DNA of 64,000 nt from RYN-133 sp963785425 (GCA_963785425.1 CAWAVG010000002.1:496001-560000), one strand, 5' to 3'. Numbered from the stretch's first letter, positions 7,431-15,613 are shown. Notes: a model not told the origin generated them from the sequence alone. Made by a program: numbers and translations.

Positions 7431-8202
7431 GGGGCGGGGCGGTGGGGGAGGAGCCGGCCGAGGATTCCTCGACCTCGAGCAGGGACGCCTCGTGCAGGGA
7501 TTCCTCGTACGCCTTGTGGCCCCCGCGGATGCCGAACAGCCGCTTCGACAGCAGCAGGTAGACGACTGCAGCCACGTTGATGATCAGGATGACAATCTTG
7601 AGCCAGCTGATCTTGTCGACGAGCTCGTAGATCTCGAGCGGGATGAACGCCGTCGTCCCGACCACGGCCACGTATTCGCCCCACCGCTTGAGCGACCACA
7701 GGCCGATGCCCTCGGCGATCTGCAGGGCGGCGTAGAGGATCAGCGCGATGCCGATGCCGGTCAGCGTCGACGACTTCGCATGCAGGATCTTCTCGATCGA
7801 GGTCACCGTGCTCGAGTCGGACACCTTGAAGTGGATCTGTCGGAAGAACGGGTCGAGCGATGTCAGGTCTCTCTTGAAGACGTCCTGCAGGCTCACCTGC
7901 GTCGTCTTCAGCTCGAGCACTCCGATGCCGAGCAGGGCCAGCACCAAACCGCGGAACCACCGCTCGATGGCCAGGGCCCGGAGGATGAACGCGCTGCGCA
8001 GGGCCTTGCCCCTGAGCAGTACGGGAGCGTCGTCGGCCGGCCCGGCGCCGTTCGGCTCGCCGAGCACGTAGGTGCCGCACCGCAGGCACCGCCACGCACT
8101 ACCCAGCGGAGTCCCCGCCTCGAGCTTCGCGCGGTACTCGGGCTCGTCCGGCGCGTAGGTCACGTGCCCCTTGCGGGAGCAGGTGCGCAGGTTCCAGTCC
8201 AT
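7420..8202 (-). CDS. DUF2127-family membrane protein with zinc-ribbon-like N-terminus
   Basis: The protein has 260 residues from the ATG giving MDWNLRTCSRKGHVTY. The N-terminus has a cysteine pair arrangement (TCSRKGH ... WRCLRCGTYV) suggestive of a small metal ribbon. The rest has four hydrophobic stretches typical of DUF2127 (RALAIERWFRGLVLALLGIG, the GIGIALILYAALQIAEGIGL helix and a C-terminal pair). The function is unknown. A longer upstream extension in the same frame exists but lacks membrane character and would overlap the promoter region of the divergent DGPF gene, so the shorter start is preferred. Confidence 0.75.
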   Translation of the reverse strand: MDWNLRTCSRKGHVTYAPDEPEYRAKLEAGTPLGSAWRCLRCGTYVLGEPNGAGPADDAPVLLRGKALRSAFILRALAIERWFRGLVLALLGIGVLELKTTQVSLQDVFKRDLTSLDPFFRQIHFKVSDSSTVTSIEKILHAKSSTLTGIGIALILYAALQIAEGIGLWSLKRWGEYVAVVGTTAFIPLEIYELVDKISWLKIVILIINVAAVVYLLLSKRLFGIRGGHKAYEESLHEASLLEVEESSAGSSPTAPPHSG

Positions 8203-8227
8203 GGTTCGACGAGAGTAGTCACCGCAT

Positions 8228-8255
8228 GGAATCGCCTGGAAAGGGTGGCGATTCC
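8228..8255. promoter_or_regulatory. Perfect 9-bp inverted repeat in divergent gap
   Basis: GGAATCGCC (8228-8236) and GGCGATTCC (8247-8255) are perfect arms with a 10-bp spacer. They lie between the divergent DUF2127 and DGPF genes, 39 bp upstream of the ECF-type -35. It could be an operator or an mRNA 5' hairpin for the minus-strand gene. No regulator is assigned. Confidence 0.45.
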
Positions 8256-8293
8256 GCGGGGATCCCGACTTGCCCGCCCGACCGGCCATCGAT

Positions 8294-8320
8294 TGTCGAT
8301 ACGGTCGGGGCACGCTCGTC
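8294..8320 (+). promoter_or_regulatory. ECF42-type promoter of the DGPF-sigma operon
   Basis: TGTCGA (8294-8299) is separated by 17 bp from CGTC (8317-8320). This matches the bipartite motif I recall being reported upstream of DGPF genes controlled by ECF42 sigma factors. It lies about 50 bp before the DGPF gene, which is followed by an ECF42 sigma gene, so autoregulation is inferred. Confidence 0.6.
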
Positions 8321-8369
8321 GGATAATTGACCGGCCCGACAGGCGGGCCGCGAAGCGAGGGGACCAACG

Positions 8370-8717
8370 ATGTCGCAGTTCCTCATCCTCATCTACGACG
8401 ACGAGAAGGCCTACGAGAGCGCCGGCGAGGCCGGGATGCAGGCGATCATGGAAGGCCACAGCACCTTCGGCGAGAAGAACGGCGCCGCGCTCCTGGGCGG
8501 CAACGCGCTGCAGACCGTGTCGACCGCAACCACCGTCCGTCCCGACGGCAACGGCGGGTTCAGTGTCACCGACGGCCCGTTCGTCGAGACCAAGGAAGCC
8601 CTCGGCGGGTACTACCTGGTCGAGGCCGCCGACCTCGACGAGGCGATCGACATGGCCAAGCAGATCCCGGTCATCAGCGGCGGCCTCGAGGTGCGGCCGA
8701 TCATGGTCTTCAACTGA
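8370..8717 (+). CDS. DGPF/YCII-family protein
   Basis: This 115-residue protein has an N-terminal SQFLILIYDD strand and the family hallmark DGPFVETKEALGGYYLVE, then ADLDEAIDMAKQIP. DGPF proteins are small dimeric ferredoxin-like folds of unknown biochemical role and are regularly encoded beside ECF42 sigma factors. It begins at an ATG 50 bp after an ECF42-like promoter. The sigma gene follows with its frame opening at the stop codon, indicating one operon. What it senses or produces is unknown. Confidence 0.92.
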   Translation: MSQFLILIYDDEKAYESAGEAGMQAIMEGHSTFGEKNGAALLGGNALQTVSTATTVRPDGNGGFSVTDGPFVETKEALGGYYLVEAADLDEAIDMAKQIPVISGGLEVRPIMVFN

Positions 8718-8752
8718 GCAGCAGCACCGCCGGCGCAGCCGTCGCTGCGGCT

Positions 8753-9970
8753 GTGGCGGACGCGCACCGTCGCGAGTGGGGCCTCGTCCTCGCCGCGACG
8801 GTGCGCGTCACCCGCGATCTCGATCTGGCCGAGGAATGCGTGCAGGACGCCTACGCGCGAGCGCTGACGAGGTGGTCCGAGGACGGCATCCCGGCACGGC
8901 CGGCAGCGTGGTTGACGACGACCGCGCGTAACCGGGCTCTCGACCTGTTCCGCCGCGACGCGCTGTTCCGGCGCGCGATGCCCGAGCTGGTGATGGACGA
9001 CGTGGTGCCCGACCTCGACCTCGACGAACACGATGCCATCGCCGATGACCGGCTGCGCCTGATCTGCACCTGCTGCCACCCCGCGCTGTCGCGCGAGGCG
9101 CAGGTCGCGCTCACTCTCCGCCTGCTCTGCGGGCTTTCGACTGCGGACGTGGCGCGCGCCTTCCTCGTGAGTGAGCCCACTATGGCCGCGCGCATCACCC
9201 GCGCGAAGAAGAAGATCGCGGCTGCGCGCATCCCGTACCGCGTGCCGGCGGCGAGCGAACTCCCGGAGCGCATCGCCGCAGTCGCCGAGGTCGTGCACCT
9301 GCTGTTCACGACCGGCCACACCGCCCCGGCCGGCGCCTCGCTGGTGCGCCGCGATCTGGTCGAGCGGGCGATCGACCTGGCCCGCATGCTGCATCTGCTC
9401 GTGCCCGACGCCGCCGATGTCACCGGGCTGCTCGCGCTCTTGCTGCTGACCGACGCGCGGCGCGGCACACGTCTCGATGCCCACGGCCGGCTGGTGCTGC
9501 TCGAGCACCAGGACCGTAGCCGGTGGGATGTGGCGGCGATCACCGAAGGCATGACGCTGGTGCGCGAGGCGCTGCGGCACAGGCCGCCGAGCCGCTACGC
9601 GCTGCAGGCGGCCATCGCCGCCGTGCATGCCGGCGCGCCGAGCTGGGACGAGACCGACTGGCACGAGGTGGTCGCGCTGTACGGCGTCCTCGGTGAGATC
9701 TGGCCCTCACCCGTCGTGGCGCTGAACCGCGCCGTCGCGGTCGGTTTCGCCGACGGCCCGGCCGCGGGACTCGCGGCGTTGGACCAGCTCGGCACGGACC
9801 CCCAGCTGGCAGGCTACGGGTACCTCGCCGCGGCCCGTGCCGAGTTCCTGCACCGCCTCGGGCGCGACCGGGAGGCCCGGATCGCCTACACCGAGGCGCT
9901 GCACCTCACGTCCAACGAGGTCGAGCGCGAGTTCCTGCAGGGCCGGCTCGAGGCCGTGCCCGGGTCGTGA
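8753..9970 (+). CDS. ECF42-group RNA polymerase sigma factor with C-terminal extension
   Basis: The protein has about 405 residues. Sigma region 2 (DLAEECVQDAYARAL) and region 4 (QVALTLRLLCGLSTADVARA) are followed by a ~200-residue helical, TPR-like extension. The extension carries DAHGRLVLLEHQDRSRW, matching the D-x2-G-x4-L-x2-Q-D-R-x2-W motif of ECF42, where the extension is needed for activity. No anti-sigma gene is adjacent, as is usual for this group. The GTG giving MADAHRREW was chosen. A CTG at 8714 overlapping the DGPF stop would add 13 residues and is a possible coupled start. Confidence 0.92.
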   Translation: MADAHRREWGLVLAATVRVTRDLDLAEECVQDAYARALTRWSEDGIPARPAAWLTTTARNRALDLFRRDALFRRAMPELVMDDVVPDLDLDEHDAIADDRLRLICTCCHPALSREAQVALTLRLLCGLSTADVARAFLVSEPTMAARITRAKKKIAAARIPYRVPAASELPERIAAVAEVVHLLFTTGHTAPAGASLVRRDLVERAIDLARMLHLLVPDAADVTGLLALLLLTDARRGTRLDAHGRLVLLEHQDRSRWDVAAITEGMTLVREALRHRPPSRYALQAAIAAVHAGAPSWDETDWHEVVALYGVLGEIWPSPVVALNRAVAVGFADGPAAGLAALDQLGTDPQLAGYGYLAAARAEFLHRLGRDREARIAYTEALHLTSNEVEREFLQGRLEAVPGS

Positions 9971-9975
9971 ACGAC

Positions 9976-9991
9976 GGCGTCATCTGACGCC
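9976..9991 (+). terminator. Short hairpin after the sigma gene
   Basis: GGCGTCA and TGACGCC form a 7-bp perfect palindrome around a 2-base centre (6-bp stem with 4-base loop if opened), six bases after the sigma-factor stop. No T-tract follows. A transcript-end hairpin is inferred. Confidence 0.4.
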
Positions 9992-10125
9992 CGAATCGCC
10001 CCGTTCGGTGGGCATTTGTCGTCCCCTCCCGCGTGTCCGTCCCGTGTCGCGTTTTGGTCAATGGCGGTGGCGTCGCTTACGGTGGCTCGTCGTAACCGTT
10101 TCGTGATGTGACCGTGAGGACGCGA

Positions 10126-10809
10126 ATGTACAAGGCAAAGCACCGCAGGCAGCGCGAGATCAGCGTGCCGATCGGCAAGGGTGTCGCCGTCGGCGTCGCC
10201 GCAGCCGGGCTCGCAGGCGCCGCCGTCGGAGCCGCCCCTGCCGCGCAGGCCGCCGGCACGGTGTGGGATCGCGTCGCGTCGTGCGAGAGCGGCAACAACT
10301 GGCACATCAACACCGGTAACGGCTACTACGGCGGCGTGCAGTTCTCACGGTCGACGTGGGCCGGCTACCACGGCACCAAGTACGCGGCCCGCGCCGACCT
10401 CGCAACCCGGCTCGAGCAGATCGAGGTCGCTCGCCGGGTGCTGGCCAGCCAGGGACCGAACGCCTGGCCGGTGTGCGGCCCCCGAGCGGGGCTCACCCGA
10501 GCCTCCGGTGAGGCGACGTCGGCGCCGCTGCCCGCGCAGGCCGCCCCGATGCACTCGACCGACTCGCACCGCACGCGGCACCGCAAGCACCACGCGCGCA
10601 AGCACCGCCACCACCAGCGTCACCACGGCACGCGGCACAAGCAGGCGCACGGCACGCACTACCGCGTGCGTCCGGGGGACACCTTGTCGACGATCGCGCG
10701 GCGCCTCCACGTGCACGGCGGCTGGCACGCGCTGTGGATGCACAACCGCTCGCGCATCCACAACCCGAACTACATCCGGGTCGGGCAAATCCTCGCCATT
10801 CCGCGCTGA
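10126..10809 (+). CDS. Resuscitation-promoting factor-like muralytic protein with LysM
   Basis: The protein has 227 residues. A Sec signal peptide (~1-42, AAPAAQA/AG) precedes an Rpf domain with catalytic E54 in RVASCESGNNWH and the conserved cysteine pair C53/C117. A histidine-rich basic linker (about 13 His in 40 residues, ~138-177) follows, then a C-terminal LysM domain (HYRVRPGDTLSTIARRL ... VGQILAIPR). It is secreted and cleaves peptidoglycan during regrowth. The ATG is preceded by AGGA at a 5-base spacing. No c-di-AMP riboswitch, known before some actinobacterial rpf genes, is visible in the short leader. Confidence 0.9.
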   Translation: MYKAKHRRQREISVPIGKGVAVGVAAAGLAGAAVGAAPAAQAAGTVWDRVASCESGNNWHINTGNGYYGGVQFSRSTWAGYHGTKYAARADLATRLEQIEVARRVLASQGPNAWPVCGPRAGLTRASGEATSAPLPAQAAPMHSTDSHRTRHRKHHARKHRHHQRHHGTRHKQAHGTHYRVRPGDTLSTIARRLHVHGGWHALWMHNRSRIHNPNYIRVGQILAIPR

Positions 10810-10829
10810 TCCGGTTCCCCCGCGCGGTT

Positions 10830-10894
10830 GAGTGGCGCGTTCTGCCCGTAGGTGGCGCGATATCTCGCGCCACTCACCACGAAACGCGCCACTC
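10830..10894. repeat. Nested inverted repeat, GAGTGGCGCG variant
   Basis: Outer arms GAGTGGCGCGTT (10830-10841) and AACGCGCCACTC (10883-10894) are perfect. Inner arms GGTGGCGCGA (10851-10860) and TCGCGCCACT (10865-10874) pair around TATC with one G-T position. It fills the convergent gap between the Rpf and acyl-CoA dehydrogenase genes. Confidence 0.8.
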
Positions 10895-10914
10895 GATGGG
10901 ACGGGGACGGGGTG

Positions 10915-12090
10915 TCAGCGAAAGGCGTCGATGCCGGTGAGCCGACCGCCGATCACGAGCGTATGCACCTCGTGCGTGCCCTCGTAGGTGTAGACGGTCT
11001 CGAGGTTCACCGCGTGCCGCAGCACCGGGTACTCGGTGGTGATGCCGCTGCCGCCGAGCACCGAGCGCGCCTCCCGGCAGATCTCGAGGGCGCCGCGCAC
11101 GTTGGCGAACTTGCCGAAGCTGATCTGGTGCGGCGCGATCCGGCCCGCGTCCTTGAGTTCGCCGAGGCGGCGCGCGGTGAGCTGCATCTGCTGCAGTCGC
11201 ACGGCGAGGTCGGCGAACTTCTTCTGGGTGAGCTGGAACGACGCGATCGGCTTGCCGAACTGGCTGCGGGTGCCGGCGTAGTCGAGGGTCGCGGCCAGCG
11301 CGTCGCGTGCTGCCCCGGTGACGCCCCAGATGATGCCGAACCGGGCCTCGGTCAGGCAGCCGAGCGGACCCTTGAGCCCGCGCACCTCGGGCAGCATCGC
11401 CGAGTTCGGGACGCGCACCTCGTCCAGGATCAGCTCGCTGGTGATCGACGCGCGTAACGAGATCTTGTGGTGCACGTCCTGCGCGGTGAACCCCGGCGTG
11501 CCCTTCTCGACGAGGAAGCCGCGGATGCCCTCCTCCTCGGTGCGCGCCCACACGACTGCGACATCGGCGATCGACCCGTTGGTGATCCACATCTTGTTGC
11601 CCGACAGCACCCAGTCGTCGCCGTCGCGGCGCGCGCGGGTACGCATCGATCCGGGGTCCGAGCCGGAATCCGGCTCGGTCAGTCCGAAGCACCCGATGGC
11701 CTCGCCATTGGCCATGCGCGGCAGCCACTGCTGCTTCTGCTCCTCGCTGCCGTAGGCGTGGATCGCGTACATCGCGAGGGAGCCCTGCACGCTGACCAGG
11801 GAGCGCAGCCCGGAGTCGATCGCCTCGATCTCGGCGCACACGAGGCCGTACTGCGAGGCCTTCGCCCCCTGGCACCCGTAGCCCTCGAGGTGCATGCCGA
11901 GCACGCCGAGATCGCCGAACTCGCGGGCCAGGTCGCGCGCCGGCAGAGTGCCGTCCTCGAACCACTGCTGGATGTGCGGGCGCAACCGGTCGTCGGCGAA
12001 CTTGCGCACGGTGTCGCGCAGCAGGCGGTCGTCACCGTCGAGATCGTCGTCGAGGTCGAGCAGGTCGAGGCGGTCGAGAGCGTCACTCAT
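10915..12090 (-). CDS. gcdH: Glutaryl-CoA dehydrogenase-like acyl-CoA dehydrogenase
   Basis: The protein has 391 residues. The FAD/substrate signature is CFGLTEPDSGSDPGSM and WITNGSIADVAVVWAR. The C-terminal YTYEGTHEVHTLVIG places the catalytic glutamate at E370 and closely matches the glutaryl-CoA dehydrogenase subfamily (YEGTHDIHALILG in the human enzyme). The reaction is oxidative decarboxylation of glutaryl-CoA to crotonyl-CoA, which would feed crotonyl-CoA to the carboxylase/reductase at 1.4 kb. The start ATG gives MSDALDRLDLLD. It lies 10 bp downstream of the prolyl oligopeptidase gene on the same strand, so the two are probably co-transcribed. Other short-chain dehydrogenase specificity cannot be excluded. 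Confidence 0.88.
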   Translation of the reverse strand: MSDALDRLDLLDLDDDLDGDDRLLRDTVRKFADDRLRPHIQQWFEDGTLPARDLAREFGDLGVLGMHLEGYGCQGAKASQYGLVCAEIEAIDSGLRSLVSVQGSLAMYAIHAYGSEEQKQQWLPRMANGEAIGCFGLTEPDSGSDPGSMRTRARRDGDDWVLSGNKMWITNGSIADVAVVWARTEEEGIRGFLVEKGTPGFTAQDVHHKISLRASITSELILDEVRVPNSAMLPEVRGLKGPLGCLTEARFGIIWGVTGAARDALAATLDYAGTRSQFGKPIASFQLTQKKFADLAVRLQQMQLTARRLGELKDAGRIAPHQISFGKFANVRGALEICREARSVLGGSGITTEYPVLRHAVNLETVYTYEGTHEVHTLVIGGRLTGIDAFR

Positions 12091-12100
12091 GAGATGGACG

Positions 12101-14131
12101 TTACTGCCACGCCAGACCCGTGTAGTAGGAGATGAAGCGCAGCACGTCCGTGCGTTCGGCGACGAGCGCGTCGTGCGAGCGGCCGTAGCCGTGGCCACTC
12201 GCGCTGTCGACCCGTAGCAGCGCGACGGCCTCGGGAGGTGACACGGCCTGCAGTCGGGCGGCGAACTTGAGACTGTGTGCCGGGACGACGCGGTCGTCGT
12301 GGTCGCTGGTCATGACCATGACGGGCGGGTAGCCGGCGCCGTCGCGCAGGTTGTGGAGCGGCGAGTAGGCATGGATCGTCGCGAACTGCTCGGCGTCGCC
12401 GAACGGGTCGCCGAAATCGGACGTCCACGCCCAGCCGATCGTCCAGAGCGGGAATCGCAACCCGTCCAGCACGCCCACCTCGGGGACCACCGCGGCGAAC
12501 AGATCCGGCCGTTGCGTCAGCACAGCTCCTGCGAGCAAGCCACCGTTCGAGCGGCCGGTGAGCGCGAGGTGCTCACGGTCGGTCCACCCCTCGGCGACGA
12601 GGTGCTGGGCACAGGCGATCGCGTCGTCGAAGACGTTCTGCTTGTTGGCGAGTCGACCTGCGTCGTGCCAGGACGCGCCGTATTCGCCGCCGCCGCGCAG
12701 GCACGCGACGGCCACGACGCCACCGGCCGAGGCGAAGACGAATCGCGTGGCGTCGAAGGTCGGCGTCATCGCGATGCGGAAGCCGCCGTACCCGTACAGC
12801 CACGCCGGATGCGGACCGCCGATGGCGCTGACGTCGGGACGGTGCACGAGGAACAGCGGCACGCGCGTGCCGTCTCTGCTCGTCACGAAGACCTGATCGG
12901 TGACGAGGTCGCTGTCGAGCGGGGTCTCGAAGACCGTCGTCAGTTCGCCGGTGTCGACGCCGTACTCGAGCACGGCCGGTGGTGCGGTGAACGTCGTCCA
13001 CGCCAGGTGCAGCACGGTGTCGTCGGCGTTCGCCTCGAGCTCGGTGACGCTGCCGAGCCCGGGAAGGCCGACCTCGGCCCGCAGTGCGCCGTCGACGGCG
13101 TGGACGGTCAACCGCGCGGCAGCGTCGTGCAACCACTGCACGACCAGTCGATCCCCGACCAGCCGGGCGGCCTCGAGCTGGTCGCCGCCCTCGGCGACGA
13201 GCTCGCGTACCGCGCCGTCGCGCGCCACGGCCACGAGGCGGCTGAGCGGCGCGTCGAGGTCGGTCAGCATGACCAGCTCGTCGCCGAGCGAACCGACGAG
13301 TTGCCAGGCCGCGTCGGCGGTGGGGATGAGCGGACGCAGTTCGGGGCCGTGCGCGAGCTCGGCGACCCAGACGCGGGCACGGTGATCGGTGCCGCGGGTG
13401 CCAAGCACGACAAGCCAGTGCCCGTCGTCGGTCACCTCGGGCCAGAAGTTCACGTCGGGCTCGTCGGGCAGCGCGAAGACCAGCTCGTCCGGCTCGGTGC
13501 CGAGGCGGTGCAGCATCAGCCGCATGCCGGCGTTGCTCGACATGAGCGCGTCGCCGGTCGGCGCGTCGAACGCACCGTAGAGGAAGCCTGAGCCGTCCGG
13601 CAGCCAGGTGGGCCAGGTGAACTTCGACCAGCGCACCTCGTCGGGCAGGTCTTCGCCGGTCTCGGTGCGGCGCACGCGCCACGTGCGCCAGTCGCTTCCG
13701 GCCTCGCTGTAGGAGTACGCGACCAGGGCCCCGTCCGGGCTAGGCCGCGCGGCGGCGAGCGAGACGGCGTCATCGCCCAGGGCGTTCGGATCGATCAGTA
13801 CGCGCGGGCTGCCGAACGGCGCGTCGGCCACCAGCAGCACGTCCTGTTGCTGCACCCCGTCGTTGCTGGTGCGGAACCAGTGCGGCCCCCTGTGCACCGG
13901 AAGGCCCGAATGCGGCAGGCGGACGGCGCGATCGAGAGCGGCAGTGATCGGCGTGGCGTCGGGCAGGGCGTCCAGGTGCGCCCGGGTGTGCGCCGCCTGC
14001 GCGGTGAGCCACGCCGAGACCTCGGGCTCGTCGCTGTCCTCGAGCCACCGGTACGGGTCGGCAACGAGGGTGCCGAAGTAGTCGTCGGTCTGGTCGACGG
14101 TGGGGGTGTCCGGACGCGGGCGAGCGATCAT
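12101..14131 (-). CDS. Prolyl oligopeptidase family serine peptidase (S9A)
   Basis: The protein has 676 residues. An N-terminal segment typical of S9A enzymes (DDYFGTLVADPYRWLED) leads into a seven-bladed propeller. The C-terminal hydrolase domain has nucleophile motif TGRSNGGLLAG, acid region SDHDDRVVPAHS and catalytic histidine H647 in SGHGYG. It hydrolyses short peptides, usually after proline, in the cytoplasm; no signal peptide is visible. The ATG at 14131 was chosen over a GTG 15 bases upstream. It is divergent from marR, with tandem 15-bp repeats between them. Confidence 0.92.
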   Translation of the reverse strand: MIARPRPDTPTVDQTDDYFGTLVADPYRWLEDSDEPEVSAWLTAQAAHTRAHLDALPDATPITAALDRAVRLPHSGLPVHRGPHWFRTSNDGVQQQDVLLVADAPFGSPRVLIDPNALGDDAVSLAAARPSPDGALVAYSYSEAGSDWRTWRVRRTETGEDLPDEVRWSKFTWPTWLPDGSGFLYGAFDAPTGDALMSSNAGMRLMLHRLGTEPDELVFALPDEPDVNFWPEVTDDGHWLVVLGTRGTDHRARVWVAELAHGPELRPLIPTADAAWQLVGSLGDELVMLTDLDAPLSRLVAVARDGAVRELVAEGGDQLEAARLVGDRLVVQWLHDAAARLTVHAVDGALRAEVGLPGLGSVTELEANADDTVLHLAWTTFTAPPAVLEYGVDTGELTTVFETPLDSDLVTDQVFVTSRDGTRVPLFLVHRPDVSAIGGPHPAWLYGYGGFRIAMTPTFDATRFVFASAGGVVAVACLRGGGEYGASWHDAGRLANKQNVFDDAIACAQHLVAEGWTDREHLALTGRSNGGLLAGAVLTQRPDLFAAVVPEVGVLDGLRFPLWTIGWAWTSDFGDPFGDAEQFATIHAYSPLHNLRDGAGYPPVMVMTSDHDDRVVPAHSLKFAARLQAVSPPEAVALLRVDSASGHGYGRSHDALVAERTDVLRFISYYTGLAWQ

Positions 14132-14160
14132 GCGAGCGAGTATCACCGGCGGTTGTCGAT

Positions 14161-14190
14161 CTCGATTGCGTGGGGCTCGATAGCGTGGGG
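14161..14190. repeat. Tandem 15-bp direct repeat before marR
   Basis: CTCGATTGCGTGGGG (14161-14175) is followed immediately by CTCGATAGCGTGGGG (14176-14190), one mismatch apart, ending 3 bp before the marR ATG. Divergent marR and peptidase genes flank it. It may be a regulator site or only a duplication; MarR operators are normally inverted repeats. Confidence 0.6.
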
Positions 14191-14193
14191 GCC

Positions 14194-14727
14194 ATGCCGC
14201 AGCCGCCGCTCGACTTCGACCCGATCGAACGGGCCGGTGCGCTGTGGGAGCGCCATTGGCCGGACGAGCCGGCCGAGGTCTACGACTCGATGCGCGCGGT
14301 CACGTCCATCATGCGTGCGCAGCAGATTCTGATCGCCGAACTCGATGCCCGGTTGCGTCCCTACGGCATCACGTTCAGCCGGTACGAGGCGCTCGTCCTG
14401 CTGATGTATTCGCGCGGCGGTTCACTGCCGCTGTCGAAGATCGGCGAACGGCTCCAGGTGCACGCGACCTCGGTGACCAACGTGATCGACCGCCTCGAGT
14501 CGGCCGGGCTGGTGCGCCGCGAGCCCAATCCGCGCGACGGCCGCGGCACGCTCGCGGTGATCACCGACGAGGGCCGTGCCGTCGCGACGAAGGCGACCGC
14601 CGACCTGAACGCCGCGCGCTTCGGCATGTCGGCCCTGGAACGTCCGCAGCTCGCCCAGGTCTACGCGCTGCTGCGTCAGCTGCGCGCGGACGCCGGTGAC
14701 TTCGGCCCGTCCCCGAGTGGTCATTAA
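14194..14727 (+). CDS. MarR-family transcriptional regulator
   Basis: This 177-residue winged-helix protein has LDARLRPYGITFSRYEALVLL, the recognition region LPLSKIGERLQVHATSVTNVIDRLE, and the wing LVRREPNPRDGRGTLAVITDEG. It would act as a dimeric repressor or activator responsive to a small ligand. It diverges from the prolyl oligopeptidase gene, a likely target. The start is the ATG right after the tandem repeats. Its last three codons and stop lie inside a nested inverted-repeat element (14714-14779), so the C-terminal Ser-Gly-His is encoded by the repeat. Confidence 0.92.
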   Translation: MPQPPLDFDPIERAGALWERHWPDEPAEVYDSMRAVTSIMRAQQILIAELDARLRPYGITFSRYEALVLLMYSRGGSLPLSKIGERLQVHATSVTNVIDRLESAGLVRREPNPRDGRGTLAVITDEGRAVATKATADLNAARFGMSALERPQLAQVYALLRQLRADAGDFGPSPSGH

Positions 14728-14779
14728 TGGCCCGAGTGGTCACAAATAGCTGACCACTCGCGCCATAAGTGACCACTCG
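14714..14779. repeat. Nested inverted-repeat element, copy 2
   Basis: Inner arms CGAGTGGTCA (14733-14742) and TGACCACTCG (14751-14760) flank CAAATAGC, which is the reverse orientation of copy 1's loop type. Outer arms are 14714-14731 and 14762-14779 (16 of 18 matches). The left arm contains the marR stop codon. It sits at a convergent junction with the sortase-like gene. Confidence 0.85.
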
Positions 14780-14812
14780 CGTGGGGTTGGGCGGCGCTTG
14801 CGCCCGGCGGGA

Positions 14813-15613
14813 TCAGGTGCGGGCGGACGTGGCCCTGGCCGAGGTCAGGAACGCGTTGACGATGATGTTGTAGTCGTAGTCGACACCGTGCAGTTCGCCG
14901 CAGGTGATGATCACGACGCGATTCTTGGTGTGTTGCGCCATGAGCGGACGTACGTAGCCGGCGTCGGCCTTCGACACCGCGAAGGCGCCGCGCACGGTGT
15001 AGCGCAGGGTGCCGGCCGGGGTGCGCAGCGTGATGACGTCACCGTCGAGACGGGTCACCGGATAGGTCGCGACGTTGCTGATCAGGTGCAGCCGGCGGTG
15101 CGCCACCTCCGGCAACACCTCACGCATCGCGGGCGCGGAGATCTTGTTCAGCACCTCGAGCCGGTCCTCGGCCCACGAGTGCCCGAGCACGTAGGTCGTG
15201 CCCCGCGCCTTGCTGCCCGGAGCGAACCCGAAGTCGTGCTGCACCCAGCACACCGTGTGGTGTTGCTCGCCGGGCGGGTCGAGCGGGCGGACGTACTCCA
15301 TGCCGCACACGTTCGCTCGGATCGTGTAGTGCGGCGCCGCGTACGTGAACGAGGTCGGTGCCGCTGCGGCCACGAAATCGTGTGGCACCGCCGGCACGGC
15401 CGGCACCGCGGTAGGGGTCGCACGCACTTTCGGTGTCCGCGTGGGGCTCGGCCTGGCGACACGGGCGCCGACTATCTTGGCCGCCGGCGGACTGATGCCG
15501 CTGTCGCGGTTCAGGACCACGACCAGCGTCACGGCCAGCGCGGCCACCACTGCGACCGAGATGCCCAGCAGCACCGGCCGCCGGCGGTTTCGCGGGGGCG
15601 TGGGTTCGGTCAT
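14813..15613 (-). CDS. Sortase-like membrane-anchored cysteine transpeptidase
   Basis: The protein has 266 residues. One N-terminal membrane segment (~14-35) and a Pro/Thr-rich stalk precede the catalytic domain. Candidate catalytic residues are H145 in VLGHSWAED and C238 in VVIITCGELHG, an order and spacing typical of class E/F sortases. The usual arginine after the TC motif is not seen: the region reads YDYNIIVNAF where class F enzymes often have Y-R-D-N-V-V-V. An additional cysteine pair (C103, C122) is present. No LPxTG-type substrate lies nearby. The ATG is shared with a divergent promoter region that also serves the mutase gene. Confidence 0.72.
   Translation of the reverse strand: MTEPTPPRNRRRPVLLGISVAVVAALAVTLVVVLNRDSGISPPAAKIVGARVARPSPTRTPKVRATPTAVPAVPAVPHDFVAAAAPTSFTYAAPHYTIRANVCGMEYVRPLDPPGEQHHTVCWVQHDFGFAPGSKARGTTYVLGHSWAEDRLEVLNKISAPAMREVLPEVAHRRLHLISNVATYPVTRLDGDVITLRTPAGTLRYTVRGAFAVSKADAGYVRPLMAQHTKNRVVIITCGELHGVDYDYNIIVNAFLTSARATSART

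Noticed and set aside
9971..10125. c-di-AMP (ydaO) riboswitch before the rpf-like gene
   Set aside because: Known for some rpf genes, but the 155-base leader lacks the conserved core and is too short for the full aptamer.
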